Positions 1 through 7,935 are shown, counted from the first letter of the stretch. The stretch: DNA of 22,118 nucleotides from JBJKRF01 sp046704785 (GCA_046704785.1 JBJKRF010000083.1:1-22118); one strand, 5' to 3'. Made by a program: numbers and translations. Notes: generated by a model from the sequence alone, not told the origin.

Positions 1-2
1 AC

Positions 3-140
3 TCGCATCCCGATTTTCCCCCTGTTTTTAGGCCCTTTGTGGGGCAAAGAGAGCAAAATTCACTCACTTTTGGGTCTAAAATGGGGCAGCTTTGGTACGA
101 AAAAGAGTTCTCCGACAAGCTGCTAGATAAAATAAAATAA
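3..140 (+). CDS. possible C-terminal fragment of an upstream gene
   Basis: An open frame enters from the left edge and runs 45 codons to a TAA at 138-140, just before the glycoside hydrolase start at 144. The last 19 residues, from the Met at position 81, end in ...EFSDKLLDKIK, a plausible amphipathic protein C-terminus. There is no recognisable domain, and the first part (Pro/Phe rich) is unremarkable. It could equally be an untranslated region that happens to be open. If real, it would place the hydrolase immediately downstream in an operon, which would explain why no good promoter or Shine-Dalgarno is seen before 144. Confidence 0.25.
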   Translation, partial: SHPDFPPVFRPFVGQREQNSLTFGSKMGQLWYEKEFSDKLLDKIK

Positions 141-143
141 ATC

Positions 144-1748
144 ATGAGCACATTGAGTCCACAAGATTTGTCACTCCCGCATCTTGTCCATAAAAATGGG
201 CGCCATGCATTCATTGTCGACGGTAAACCGTTCCTGATCCTTGGCGCGCAATGTCATAATTCCAGCGCCTGGCCCGCCATCCTTCCCAAGGTATGGTCCG
301 CGATGGAAATGATGCGGGTCAACACACTCGAAATCCCCGTCTATTGGGAGCAGCTCGAGCCACAACCAGGCCGGTACGATTATCACGTGATCGACGCCAT
401 TATGACCCAGGCACGCCAGCACGATCTGCGGCTTATTCTTCTTTGGTTTGCAACCTGGAAGAATGGGTCGAATCACTATATGCCGCAGTGGATGAAACTT
501 CAGCCTGAGAAATACCCTAATCTGAGCGGCAAGCGTGGGGAACAAATGGACTCCCCTTCGCCTCACGCGCAAGCCACACTCGAAGCAGATATACAAGCAT
601 TTTCGGCATTGATGCGCCATCTAAAAGAATTTGATCAAGAGCACACTGTTCTCATGGTGCAGGTCGAAAATGAACCGGGTTCCTGGGGCACGGTGCGTGA
701 CTACTCATCGCAGGCACAAAAACTCTTTGACAGCCCTGTGCCATCAGAAGTTCTGTCTGCCCAGGGCATCACGCCAAAATCCAATCACAATTGGAGCGAT
801 GTTTTCGGGCGCGATGCGGATGAGTTCTTCCAGGTGTGGCATGTGGCAACCTATATCGGCAAGGTCGCTGCCGCGGGCAAAGCCATCTATCCGATCCCTC
901 TGTATGTCAACGGCTCGATCCGTGATCCGTTAAATCCCGGCTGGCCACCGACCTACCAGGTGGGTGGCCCCAACGACAATGTCTTCGAGCTATGGAAAGC
1001 CGCAGCGCCACAAATTGACATTCTGTCACCCGATATTTATGTCGACAATACCAAGGCTTATCTTAAGGTCCTCGAAACCTACAGTCGCCCGGATAACCCC
1101 TTATTCGTGCCTGAAACCATCGGCTTTGGCGCTTTTACCCGTTTCTTCTTTGCTGCATTGGGGCATGGGGCCATTGGATACGCTCCTTTTGGGATGGATG
1201 ATACGAAAATTCGCATTGGCCAGGATGGCAATCCGATCTCACGTGAAGAAATCTACCGCCCTACAGCAATGAACTATCGCCTGTTCAGACCCATGGCCGG
1301 GCTGATCGCCAGACTGAATTTCGAGGGGAAAGTTCAGACGGCTGTCCAGACAGCCATCGATCCTGATGCAGAAACGGGAAATTCTGTGGATCAGGAGAAT
1401 TACGTCACCGACCAGACCCTTCACTTTGATGACTGGGAGGCTGACATTGCTTTTGGCGAATTCGACCGAATGGCCCGCTCGCAACGGCAGCCTGAAACCC
1501 CGGATGGACGCATTCTGATCGCTGAACTGGGTGAGGAACACTATCTGCTGGTGGGTTATCACTGTCGTGTCATGTTTCGCCCCACGGGCAAAAACGAAGG
1601 CCGGTTTTGGAGGTATCTGTCCGTCGAAGAAGGACAGTATGTTGACGACACCTTCAAAGCCGACCGCATTCTTAACGGTGACCAGACAGATTGGGGGCTG
1701 AATTTCTCTGAGCCGACCGTGTTGCGTGTTTCCCTTTATCTGCGATAG
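144..1748 (+). CDS. beta-galactosidase-like glycoside hydrolase (clan GH-A, GH35/42-like, with DUF5597-type C-terminus)
   Basis: A 534-residue protein without a signal peptide, probably cytoplasmic. The N-terminal two thirds reads as a GH-A (beta/alpha)8 barrel: a start such as FIVDGKPFLILGAQCHNSSAW (about residues 23-43), then a strand/loop with PVYWEQLEPQPGRYDY (65-80), typical of beta-galactosidases that hydrolyse terminal galactose or related residues from oligosaccharides. The putative acid/base is Glu177 in VENEPGSWG and the putative nucleophile is Glu324 in FVPETIGFG, matching the two-glutamate retaining mechanism of the clan. The C-terminal ~140 residues resemble the DUF5597 extension found on such enzymes. 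The exact substrate cannot be read from the sequence. The start has no clear Shine-Dalgarno, so translation may be coupled to the upstream frame ending at 140. It converges with the esterase gene, leaving only ~90 bp between the two stops. Confidence 0.8.
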   Translation: MSTLSPQDLSLPHLVHKNGRHAFIVDGKPFLILGAQCHNSSAWPAILPKVWSAMEMMRVNTLEIPVYWEQLEPQPGRYDYHVIDAIMTQARQHDLRLILLWFATWKNGSNHYMPQWMKLQPEKYPNLSGKRGEQMDSPSPHAQATLEADIQAFSALMRHLKEFDQEHTVLMVQVENEPGSWGTVRDYSSQAQKLFDSPVPSEVLSAQGITPKSNHNWSDVFGRDADEFFQVWHVATYIGKVAAAGKAIYPIPLYVNGSIRDPLNPGWPPTYQVGGPNDNVFELWKAAAPQIDILSPDIYVDNTKAYLKVLETYSRPDNPLFVPETIGFGAFTRFFFAALGHGAIGYAPFGMDDTKIRIGQDGNPISREEIYRPTAMNYRLFRPMAGLIARLNFEGKVQTAVQTAIDPDAETGNSVDQENYVTDQTLHFDDWEADIAFGEFDRMARSQRQPETPDGRILIAELGEEHYLLVGYHCRVMFRPTGKNEGRFWRYLSVEEGQYVDDTFKADRILNGDQTDWGLNFSEPTVLRVSLYLR

Positions 1749-1841
1749 CAGAGTGCAGACATCCCGTTCACAACTTGGAAAGATATCAAGAAGCTGGAGG
1801 CCTGGCCCGCCTGGCAAAAGCCTTGAACCCAATTACGTCGC

Positions 1842-2777
1842 TCACGGCTTGGGGTGCGCCATAAAGAACGCCCACATCAAGCGCGTCGCAGAGATCGTCT
1901 GCGTTGGCTGGTCTCCGCCCGGCCAGGCGGGGCCGTCGCTTCCGGGCCAGGCGTGCTTGCCCCCCACGATGGTGTAAAGCTCCACGGCCACTCCCGGCTG
2001 GCAGTTCGAATACGTGTCATGCCGGATATCGGAGAATGACTCGCGCTGTGGGGTCGCAGCGCACCCATCGAACTTAAGCCACGCGTCGACCGTTGCCCCC
2101 ACCGAAGCGAACGGCACACCCGCCAGCGACTTGTCGCCGACGCCGCCCTGGTAGGGAACATGCTCGTCGGCGGTGCCGTGAAATTCGATAACGGAGACCG
2201 GCTGTTTGGGATCGCAGGACGGATAGTTCAGCGTGCCCGAGACGGAAGCGATCGCCGCAACCAAATCGGGGGCGTCGCACGCCAGTCGATTTGCAAATAT
2301 GCCCCCGTTCGACAGCCCCGTGGCGTAGATGCGCCTGGGGTCAATGCGGTACACCGACTCCACCTGTGCAACCACGGCGCGCACAAAGCCCACATCGTCC
2401 ACGTTGCGGCGGGCGGCGTTACCGCAGCAGGTGCCGCCGTTCCAGGCCAGGAGCTTATCCTGCAGCAGAGCCGTGCCGTTCGGGTAAACCACGATGAAAT
2501 CATTTTCATCAGCCGCCGCATTGAAGCCGCCGACGCGCTCCTGGCTGGAAGCATTCCCCAATCCGCCGTGGAAATCGAGCACAAGTGGAACAGGCTGGCT
2601 ACCGTCGTACGAGACCGGCACGTGTAACAGATAACTGCGCTGGAGACCGTCAAAAGTCAGGGAATGGGTCGTATCGCCGGAGGGCGTCGGGGTTCCACGA
2701 AACGTCCGGGCGCAAGCCAACATCGCAGCCAACAAAACCAGGCCGGCAATCCAGGGAAAGTATTGTCTCTTTTTCAT
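1842..2777 (-). CDS. secreted lipoprotein esterase, PHB depolymerase / feruloyl esterase (LpqC-like) family
   Basis: A 311-residue alpha/beta hydrolase. The N-terminus is a lipoprotein signal: KKR, a hydrophobic stretch, then the lipobox MLAC with the lipidated Cys at 22, followed by a Thr/Pro-rich linker. The catalytic Ser lies in the GxSxG motif GLSNGG, in the context RRIYATGLSNGGIFANRLAC. An Asp in EFHGTADEHVPY and a His in GGKHAWPG complete the expected triad. An early VLDFHGGLGN is the oxyanion-hole region. Members cleave ester bonds in polyhydroxyalkanoates, feruloyl-polysaccharides or similar; the substrate cannot be assigned. It should act outside the membrane. It starts 35 bp after the copA stop on the same strand with no visible terminator between, so it may be read through from the copper operon, though the functional link is unclear. 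The Shine-Dalgarno is weak. Confidence 0.8.
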   Translation of the reverse strand: MKKRQYFPWIAGLVLLAAMLACARTFRGTPTPSGDTTHSLTFDGLQRSYLLHVPVSYDGSQPVPLVLDFHGGLGNASSQERVGGFNAAADENDFIVVYPNGTALLQDKLLAWNGGTCCGNAARRNVDDVGFVRAVVAQVESVYRIDPRRIYATGLSNGGIFANRLACDAPDLVAAIASVSGTLNYPSCDPKQPVSVIEFHGTADEHVPYQGGVGDKSLAGVPFASVGATVDAWLKFDGCAATPQRESFSDIRHDTYSNCQPGVAVELYTIVGGKHAWPGSDGPAWPGGDQPTQTISATRLMWAFFMAHPKP

Positions 2778-2812
2778 CTGCTTCGATTTATACGTTCACC
2801 GAAAAAACTCAT

Positions 2813-5305
2813 TTATAGATTGGCCTTGCGCAGACGCAGACTGTTGCTCACCACGAAGACGCTGCTGAATGCCATGGCCAGGGCGGCCAGCATCGGAATC
2901 AGCAATCCGAACGCCGCGGCCGGAATCAGGATGACGTTGTAGAAGAAGGCCCAGAACAGGTTCTGCCGGATGGTGCCGAGCGTTTTGCGCGAAAGCAGGA
3001 TGGCGCGCGCCACACCGCGCAGGTCGCCGCTGATCAACGTCACCGGGGCCGCTGCCATGGCAACGTCTGTGCCGGTGCCAATGGCCAGGCCCACGTCCGC
3101 CTGAGCCAACGCCGGGGCGTCGTTGACACCGTCACCCACCATGGCAACCACATGGGCGTCCGAGTCGGTTCCACCTTCAACGGAACCTTGCAACTTGCGC
3201 ACGGCCTCCACTTTTCCGTCTGGCAGCACTTCGGCCAGCACTTCGTCGATGCCGGCCTGCCGCGCAATGGCTTCGGCAGTCTTACGGTTGTCACCGGTCA
3301 ACAACACCACCTTCAGACCCATGCGCTTCAGCTCGGCCACGGCCTGGCGCGAACCCTCCTTGATCGTATCAGCCACGGCCACCACACCAGCCAGTTCGCC
3401 GTCCACGGCCAGCAGCATGGGGGTCTTGGCTTCGGACTGCAAACGCTCCACTTCGGCGGTAAACCCGCCGACCGCAACGCCGCGTTCCTGCATCAGGCGC
3501 AGATTCCCCAACAGGACGTGCTGCCCATCCACATCGGCTTCGATGCCCATCCCGGCAATTGCCCGAAATCCAGACGGCTCTGCCAGGGTCAGGTCCCGTT
3601 CGGTGGCGGCTGCGACGATGGCTTCGCCCAAGGCGTGTTCGCTGCCCTTCTCGGCAGACGCCGCCAGCCACAGGAGAGCCGACGCGTCCCATCCGGCGCA
3701 AGCCACATCATTCTTACCAACTACCTTCGAACGGTCGGCAGGCACGATGTCGGTCACCGCCGGTTGGCCTTTGGTAACCGTACCGGTTTTATCCAACACG
3801 ACGATCTCGACCTTGCCCGCGCGTTCCAAAGCCTCGCTGCTGCGAAACAGGACGCCCAACTCGGCGCCCCGGCCGGTTCCAACCATCACGGCGGTCGGCG
3901 TGGCCAGTCCCATCGCGCACGGACAGGCGATCACCAACACGGCCACCATATTGATCAGCGCCACGGTAAAACGTGCGCCGGCGAACGGATAGGCGGGGAA
4001 AACCACGGGCACAACGAAATACCAAGCCAGGAACGTCAGCGCTGCCAGGCTGATGACCATCGGCACGAACCAAGCCGAGACCTGGTCTGCCAGCTTCTGG
4101 ATGGGAGCCTTACTTCCCTGCGCCTCCTCCACCAGCCGGACGATCTGCGCCAGGGCCGTCTCGCGCCCGACCTTGGTGGCCTCAAACTTGAGCAATCCCA
4201 ACTTATTGAGCGTCGCGCCGATCACCGGGTCGCCGGGCCCCTTTTCGACGGGCAGCGACTCGCCGGTCAGCATTGATTCATCGACGGACGAACGCCCCTC
4301 GAGCACCACACCGTCGACGGGGATCTTCTCCCCCGGACGGACGATGACATCATCCCCGACTTTGACCTCGTCGATGGGGATTTCCATTTCCTGCCCGTCG
4401 CGCACGATACGGGCGGTCTTCGCCCGCAGGCCCATCAACTTCTTGATCGCTTCACTGGTGCGTCCCTTGGCGCGCGCTTCGAGGAACTTTCCCAGCCGGA
4501 TGAGCGTGATAATGACCGCTGCCGTCTCGAAGTACACGTGCCCCGGAATCAGGCCGAGCATGACGATAACCGAGTAGAAATAGGCCACCGACGAACCCAT
4601 GGCGATCAGCACGTCCATGTTGGCCGAGCCGTTGCGCAGGGCTTTATAAGCACCCACATAGTATTGCCAACCTACGTAGAATTGCACCGGCGTCGCCAGC
4701 GCAAACATCAACAAGACGGCCCAGGTGGCATCCATCCAGGCAGCCGGCAACAGGCTGAAATCCATCGACATCGAGAACAGGAACAACGGCAGGGTAAAAA
4801 CCAGACCCATCGCCAGCAGACGACGCTGCGTGTTGATCTCACGCTCACGCGCCAATGCCTCGGCATCTTCGGCCTGCCCGCCCAATTCCACCGCTTCGAA
4901 TCCGGCGGCGCGCACCGCCTGGCGAATCTCGGCCTGGGAGATGACGGTCGGCACATATTTGATATGCGCCTTCTCGGTGGTCAACACCACCTGAGCAGCG
5001 AGCACACCGTCCAGCTTGGACAGGGCCTTCTCGAGGCGGCGCGCGTCGTTATCGTCGGCGAGACGCTTGATGACCAGATCGGCTTCGCCAGTGGCAATGC
5101 CGTATCCGGCCCGTTCGACGCGAGCGATGATGGCAGGCAGTTCCAGTTTGGCAGCGTCGAACGCTACCGTCGCGCGTTCCGATGACAGGTTGACGACCGC
5201 CGTCTGCATGCCATCCAGCTTTTTCAGATTGCGCTCGACCGTCGCCACGCAGTTGGCACAAGTCATACCGGTGACGGGCAGAGTCAGTTGCTTCGTTCCA
5301 TTCAT
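2813..5305 (-). CDS. copA: Cu(I)-exporting P1B-type ATPase
   Basis: An 830-residue membrane pump that exports Cu(I) from the cytoplasm at the cost of ATP. An N-terminal heavy-metal-associated domain has the metal site GMTCANC (Cys16, Cys19). A second HMA-like fold (about residues 78-145) follows but has no Cys pair. The transmembrane metal site CPC is at 461-463 (IACPCAMG). The phosphorylated Asp is Asp505 in DKTGT. The nucleotide-binding His is His557, in SEHAL rather than the usual SEHPL. The hinge motif GDGVNDAP is present. Late membrane segments carry FFYNVILIP and MAFSSVFVVSNSLRL, the YN and MxxSS signatures that mark Cu(I) specificity (P1B-1). The start is supported by a strong AGGAGGTG six bases upstream. 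It follows the methyltransferase by 36 bp in the csoR-copZ operon. Confidence 0.95.
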   Translation of the reverse strand: MNGTKQLTLPVTGMTCANCVATVERNLKKLDGMQTAVVNLSSERATVAFDAAKLELPAIIARVERAGYGIATGEADLVIKRLADDNDARRLEKALSKLDGVLAAQVVLTTEKAHIKYVPTVISQAEIRQAVRAAGFEAVELGGQAEDAEALAREREINTQRRLLAMGLVFTLPLFLFSMSMDFSLLPAAWMDATWAVLLMFALATPVQFYVGWQYYVGAYKALRNGSANMDVLIAMGSSVAYFYSVIVMLGLIPGHVYFETAAVIITLIRLGKFLEARAKGRTSEAIKKLMGLRAKTARIVRDGQEMEIPIDEVKVGDDVIVRPGEKIPVDGVVLEGRSSVDESMLTGESLPVEKGPGDPVIGATLNKLGLLKFEATKVGRETALAQIVRLVEEAQGSKAPIQKLADQVSAWFVPMVISLAALTFLAWYFVVPVVFPAYPFAGARFTVALINMVAVLVIACPCAMGLATPTAVMVGTGRGAELGVLFRSSEALERAGKVEIVVLDKTGTVTKGQPAVTDIVPADRSKVVGKNDVACAGWDASALLWLAASAEKGSEHALGEAIVAAATERDLTLAEPSGFRAIAGMGIEADVDGQHVLLGNLRLMQERGVAVGGFTAEVERLQSEAKTPMLLAVDGELAGVVAVADTIKEGSRQAVAELKRMGLKVVLLTGDNRKTAEAIARQAGIDEVLAEVLPDGKVEAVRKLQGSVEGGTDSDAHVVAMVGDGVNDAPALAQADVGLAIGTGTDVAMAAAPVTLISGDLRGVARAILLSRKTLGTIRQNLFWAFFYNVILIPAAAFGLLIPMLAALAMAFSSVFVVSNSLRLRKANL

Positions 5306-5341
5306 ACAACACCTCCTATTGGGCGTTGAAAACTACATATA

Positions 5342-5986
5342 TCACCCGACAGTTTCCCCAACTGCCAGGTAAGTAAACCCAAAGTAGAACTCTCGATAAC
5401 TGTAATGCGGCAGGTACTTCTTGATCGATTCCCAGGGATGCCATGTGGCTTGTTCCCGGGTGACCGCAAAAGGCCGGGTGATGAAAAAGGCCAGTCCCTT
5501 GAGCCATCCCGGCAAATTTTCGGGCATTTTCAGGTCACACACTACAAAACGCTGTCTCTGTGCCAACACTTGCGCGCCATTTTTGATGATCAAATCGTAT
5601 TCCGGTGCCAGGGTGATCGCAAACGTTGAGAGAATACCGTCCACTCCTTGTGGAAATGTATATTGGGAAGCGTCAGACTGCACCAGTTCAACGTTCGCCC
5701 AATGATTCTTTTCCACACGCTGCCGAGCTTGTGCCAGCATTGCACCGGTCAGGTTGACGCCGATAATCTTTCCCCGTGGTCCGACTACCTGTTCCAGGTA
5801 CGGGAAGTTCAAACCGGTACCACACCCGATTTCCACTACAGTATCCCCAGAGTGCAAACCAAGGGCATCCACCGCTATTCTGCGATAAGTGAATTCAGGA
5901 TAGCCTATTAGATAATACAGATTGGCGGTAAAGTCGTACGATTTAGCCCGCTTGCGATAAGTCTCGATCACATCTTGTTCAGCCAT
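5342..5986 (-). CDS. class I SAM-dependent methyltransferase in the copper operon
   Basis: A 214-residue protein with the Rossmann-fold methyltransferase motif I VVEIGCGTGLNFPYL and an acidic residue region near GKIIGVNLTGAML. Motif II-like VELVQSDASQYTF and a post-motif FVVCDLKMPENLPGW follow. It belongs to the broad UbiE / phospholipid N-methyltransferase-like group. The substrate is unknown, and there is no extra Cys set of the kind seen in arsenite methyltransferases. A GTG at 6004 would also be in frame, but the ATG at 5986 has GGAGGG seven bases upstream and is preferred. It lies between copZ and copA on the same strand, 77 bp after copZ and 36 bp before copA, so it should be copper-induced with them. 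Whether it modifies a lipid, a quinone or a metal-stressed small molecule cannot be told from sequence. Confidence 0.82.
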   Translation of the reverse strand: MAEQDVIETYRKRAKSYDFTANLYYLIGYPEFTYRRIAVDALGLHSGDTVVEIGCGTGLNFPYLEQVVGPRGKIIGVNLTGAMLAQARQRVEKNHWANVELVQSDASQYTFPQGVDGILSTFAITLAPEYDLIIKNGAQVLAQRQRFVVCDLKMPENLPGWLKGLAFFITRPFAVTREQATWHPWESIKKYLPHYSYREFYFGFTYLAVGETVG

Positions 5987-6017
5987 CTTCTTGCCCTCCC
6001 ACACAAATTGTTTCGCA

Positions 6018-6051
6018 GGGGCGGATTCCCGGGCAATAAGTCCTCCGCCCC
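6018..6051 (-). repeat. GC-rich hairpin between copZ and the methyltransferase
   Basis: A perfect 8-bp inverted repeat (GGGGCGGA at 6018-6025 and TCCGCCCC at 6044-6051) encloses an 18-nt loop in the 77-bp gap between copZ and the methyltransferase. No T-run follows in the minus direction, so it is not a typical intrinsic terminator. It could act as an mRNA processing or stability element that keeps copZ expression above the downstream genes, or be a copy of a dispersed GC-rich intergenic repeat. Both readings are inference. Confidence 0.5.
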
Positions 6052-6063
6052 TATATGTAACGT

Positions 6064-6270
6064 TTACCCTGCAACAGGATAATTGATCTCTGCCAAAACG
6101 GACTTGATCTCGTCCTCGTCCGCCGGGGCGTCGAAGGCGACCTCTACCATCTTGGTCGCTTCGTCAGCCTTCACCGACTGGACTCCTTCGATATCAGCCA
6201 CTTCGGTCTGGATGGTGTGCACGCAGTGTCCGCAAGAAATATTGGGAACGGAATAAGTTACAGTGTTCAT
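6064..6270 (-). CDS. copZ: copper chaperone, single HMA domain (CopZ-like)
   Basis: A 68-residue protein that is one heavy-metal-associated domain: beta-alpha-beta-beta-alpha-beta with the metal site ISCGHC near residue 10, followed by the helix VHTIQTEVADIEGV. It ends in NYPVAG. Members bind Cu(I) through the two Cys and hand it to the N-terminal domain of CopA or to CsoR. The usual Met before the CxxC (MxCxxC) is replaced by Ile, and a His sits between the cysteines, a variation known in some CopZ proteins. Start choice is supported by AAGGAG eight bases upstream. It sits 75 bp after csoR and upstream of the methyltransferase and copA, as expected for a copper efflux operon. Confidence 0.92.
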   Translation of the reverse strand: MNTVTYSVPNISCGHCVHTIQTEVADIEGVQSVKADEATKMVEVAFDAPADEDEIKSVLAEINYPVAG

Positions 6271-6345
6271 TGGAATTCTCCTTGTGTCTTTGAATTTACG
6301 GGTTTCGGACGTTGGCAGAAAGCCGTTCGTGATGGTCCGTTTGGC

Positions 6346-6615
6346 CTACACTTTGGTAGCTGTTTCGAACACGTCGGTAATCTCTTTCAATACGCGCTCG
6401 CGCTCCGCGATGTCGTCCCCCTGAATGGCCGTGATGACGCACGAGTTCAAGTGGTCCTCGAGAATGCCTGTGCTGACTTTGTTCAGCGCCGACTCCACCG
6501 CCTGGATCTGCCGGATGACATCGATACAATAAGCGTCCTGCTCGACCATGCGGATCACACCGCGCAGATGGCCTTCGATGGTTTTCAGTCGTTTGAGCGC
6601 ATCTTTATTTTGCAT
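6346..6615 (-). CDS. csoR: CsoR-family copper-sensing repressor
   Basis: An 89-residue all-helical DUF156/CsoR-type repressor. The family fingerprint is visible: RLKTIEGHLRGVIRMVEQ in helix 1, then the metal ligands Cys30 (DAYCIDVI), His55 and Cys59 (DHLNSC). This C-H-C set is the Cu(I) coordination of CsoR rather than the Ni/Co or formaldehyde variants. CsoR tetramers bind G/C-tract operators and are released when Cu(I) binds. An in-frame GTG lies two codons upstream, but the ATG at 6615 has GAGG five bases upstream and is preferred. It is the first gene of the operon csoR-copZ-methyltransferase-copA and has matching operator sequences directly in front of it, so autoregulation is likely. 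Confidence 0.92.
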   Translation of the reverse strand: MQNKDALKRLKTIEGHLRGVIRMVEQDAYCIDVIRQIQAVESALNKVSTGILEDHLNSCVITAIQGDDIAERERVLKEITDVFETATKV

Positions 6616-6628
6616 CTTCACCTCATTT

Positions 6629-6687
6629 TACCCCCCCCCAGGGGGGTAGGGTCCTCTGATCATACGCCCCTACCCCAAGGAAGTCAA
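6629..6687 (-). promoter_or_regulatory. csoR operon promoter with CsoR-type G-tract operators
   Basis: On the minus strand a -35 TTGACT (6687-6682) is separated by exactly 17 bases from a -10 TATGAT (6664-6659), a near-consensus vegetative promoter. The spacer carries GGGGTAGGGG. Just downstream of the -10, over the expected start of transcription, lies a G/C dyad: on the plus strand TA, nine C, A, six G, TA at 6629-6648. TACCCC...GGGGTA-type dyads are the known operator form of CsoR repressors. Placement in the spacer and over the start site suits repression by occlusion. The unequal runs (9 C against 6 G) may be natural or a homopolymer sequencing error. Confidence 0.85.
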
Positions 6688-6952
6688 GAGGCGGGGATCG
6701 CAAAACGTCACAAACTTTCAGGAATTTTGTCATCCTTTCCGTTGAATACCTGCCATGCCTTTTGGTCTGCTTAACCTGTTTTCGATATCAATCCGTATTC
6801 CCCAAAAATCATCAAAGAACCGTATAATTATTAAAGTGTAGTGGTGTCTTTGGATTAACGGTAGATGTGGGCCACAGATCCGCTTCGTACCACAATTCTC
6901 AGAAAACCAATGCAGTAGCCAGTGAAATTTCAAACGATACAAAGGGAATTCC

Positions 6953-7513
6953 ATGAGAGCAGTTGACTTTCTCAAAGATGAGCAGCAGGTCATCAGTCGC
7001 GTCCTGGCTGCCCTGGCACTGGCGACAACAGGTGCCGGACATGGCAAATCGGTCCAGCCCGATTTTTTCGTTCAAACAAGTATCTTCATACAAGGCTTTA
7101 TCGAGGGCGTTCACTTCCGAAAAGAGGACGTCTTCTTCAAATTGCTTGAAAATCACGGTATGCCACTCCAATACAGTTCTCTGGGCAGCATGCTTCACGA
7201 GCAGACGCAGTGCCGCGAATTATCGAAGTCGTTCTCGGCGGCTGCGAAAGGTTGGAAAGACGGGGATGAGACAGCCCGCGCGGATGTCATCTGGGCAGCA
7301 AGTGGTTACGGGCGGACATTGCGACAGCTCATCGACCGGGAAAACAGCATCTTGTTCGCATTGTTCGACCAAACGGCCAGCGACGAGGAAAAAAGGCTGA
7401 TGTCTGAAGCCTTCAAACGGATGAACGAACAAAAGATCGAGGGGAAATCCATTGACGACTACAAAAAGCTGGCAGATGAGATCGAGTACGAATCCAGGGA
7501 ATACAGGGTATAA
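6953..7513 (+). CDS. hemerythrin-like (HHE fold) protein with degenerate metal site
   Basis: A 186-residue helical protein that aligns by pattern with bacterial hemerythrin-like proteins, which bind a di-iron centre through conserved His and carboxylates. Retained are the HxxxE motif HFRKE (His54, Glu58) and Glu130 in DREN. Three positions that are His in ordinary members appear replaced: Gln11 (in LKDEQQVI, usually EH), Gln84 (in MLHEQTQCR, usually EH) and Leu126 (in LRQLIDREN, usually LRxHIxKEN). The rest of the four-helix pattern and the usual order of segments are intact. Full di-iron binding is therefore doubtful; it may bind a single metal, another ligand, or serve a structural or sensing role. 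The ATG has AGGGA seven bases upstream. It is divergent from the copper operon and separated from it by ~330 bp. Confidence 0.7.
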   Translation: MRAVDFLKDEQQVISRVLAALALATTGAGHGKSVQPDFFVQTSIFIQGFIEGVHFRKEDVFFKLLENHGMPLQYSSLGSMLHEQTQCRELSKSFSAAAKGWKDGDETARADVIWAASGYGRTLRQLIDRENSILFALFDQTASDEEKRLMSEAFKRMNEQKIEGKSIDDYKKLADEIEYESREYRV

Positions 7514-7935
7514 ACCGCCTCCAGGGGTTTTCCTGCTCGGAGGGAAATACAAGAGAAAACAGCTTGTATTTGTAGGGAAAAGCGATATTTTGCAGCAAAT
7601 TTTCCGCAATCCACTCAAAATTGGCACAATTTTTACCCAAAATAATTGAATTCGCCCAAGAACCGCAGTATAGTATATGCATGGTTCCTTGAAATTTTTC
7701 ACGGCGAAAATTGGATTTATGGGCGTGCCCTGCGATGATATTACGTCCACAATGATCCGTTTCGACCGCCGAGTTTTCAGGGATTCACAACACAAAGGGT
7801 CTGGGGAGTATCCTGGAATCTGACGGATGTGGGCATGTTTTTTGGCGAAGCTCGAAAGGCATTCTCACATTCTTTCTCTTTCCAGGGAACTTTGTCCAAG
7901 GCCACCATAAACTAACCACTGCAGGAGGATTTGTT
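7514..7935 (+). other. intergenic region / long leader upstream of acetyl-CoA synthetase
   Basis: These 422 bp hold no gene that I can support. The first ~130 bases after the hemerythrin-like gene include a short inverted repeat (ACAAG...CTTGT) around 7550. A promoter at 7646-7674 (entered separately) implies an unusually long untranslated leader of about 250 nt. A 48-codon frame from an ATG at 7677 is open but begins before the expected transcription start, so it is not called. No riboswitch family was recognised in the leader. Confidence 0.5.
7646..7674 (+). promoter_or_regulatory. predicted sigma-70-type promoter for acetyl-CoA synthetase
   Basis: TTGAAT (7646-7651) and TATAGT (7669-7674) are separated by 17 bases. 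This is the best match in the 422-bp gap and would start transcription near 7681, about 255 nt before the acsA ATG. Assigned by pattern only. Confidence 0.55.

Noticed and set aside
3123..4276. Long plus-strand frames (up to 374 codons) opposite copA
   Set aside because: They are antisense to a gene with all P1B-ATPase motifs, and have no recognisable domain or ribosome site.
7677..7823. 48-codon frame in the acsA leader
   Set aside because: Its ATG lies before the predicted transcription start, with no ribosome site and no domain.
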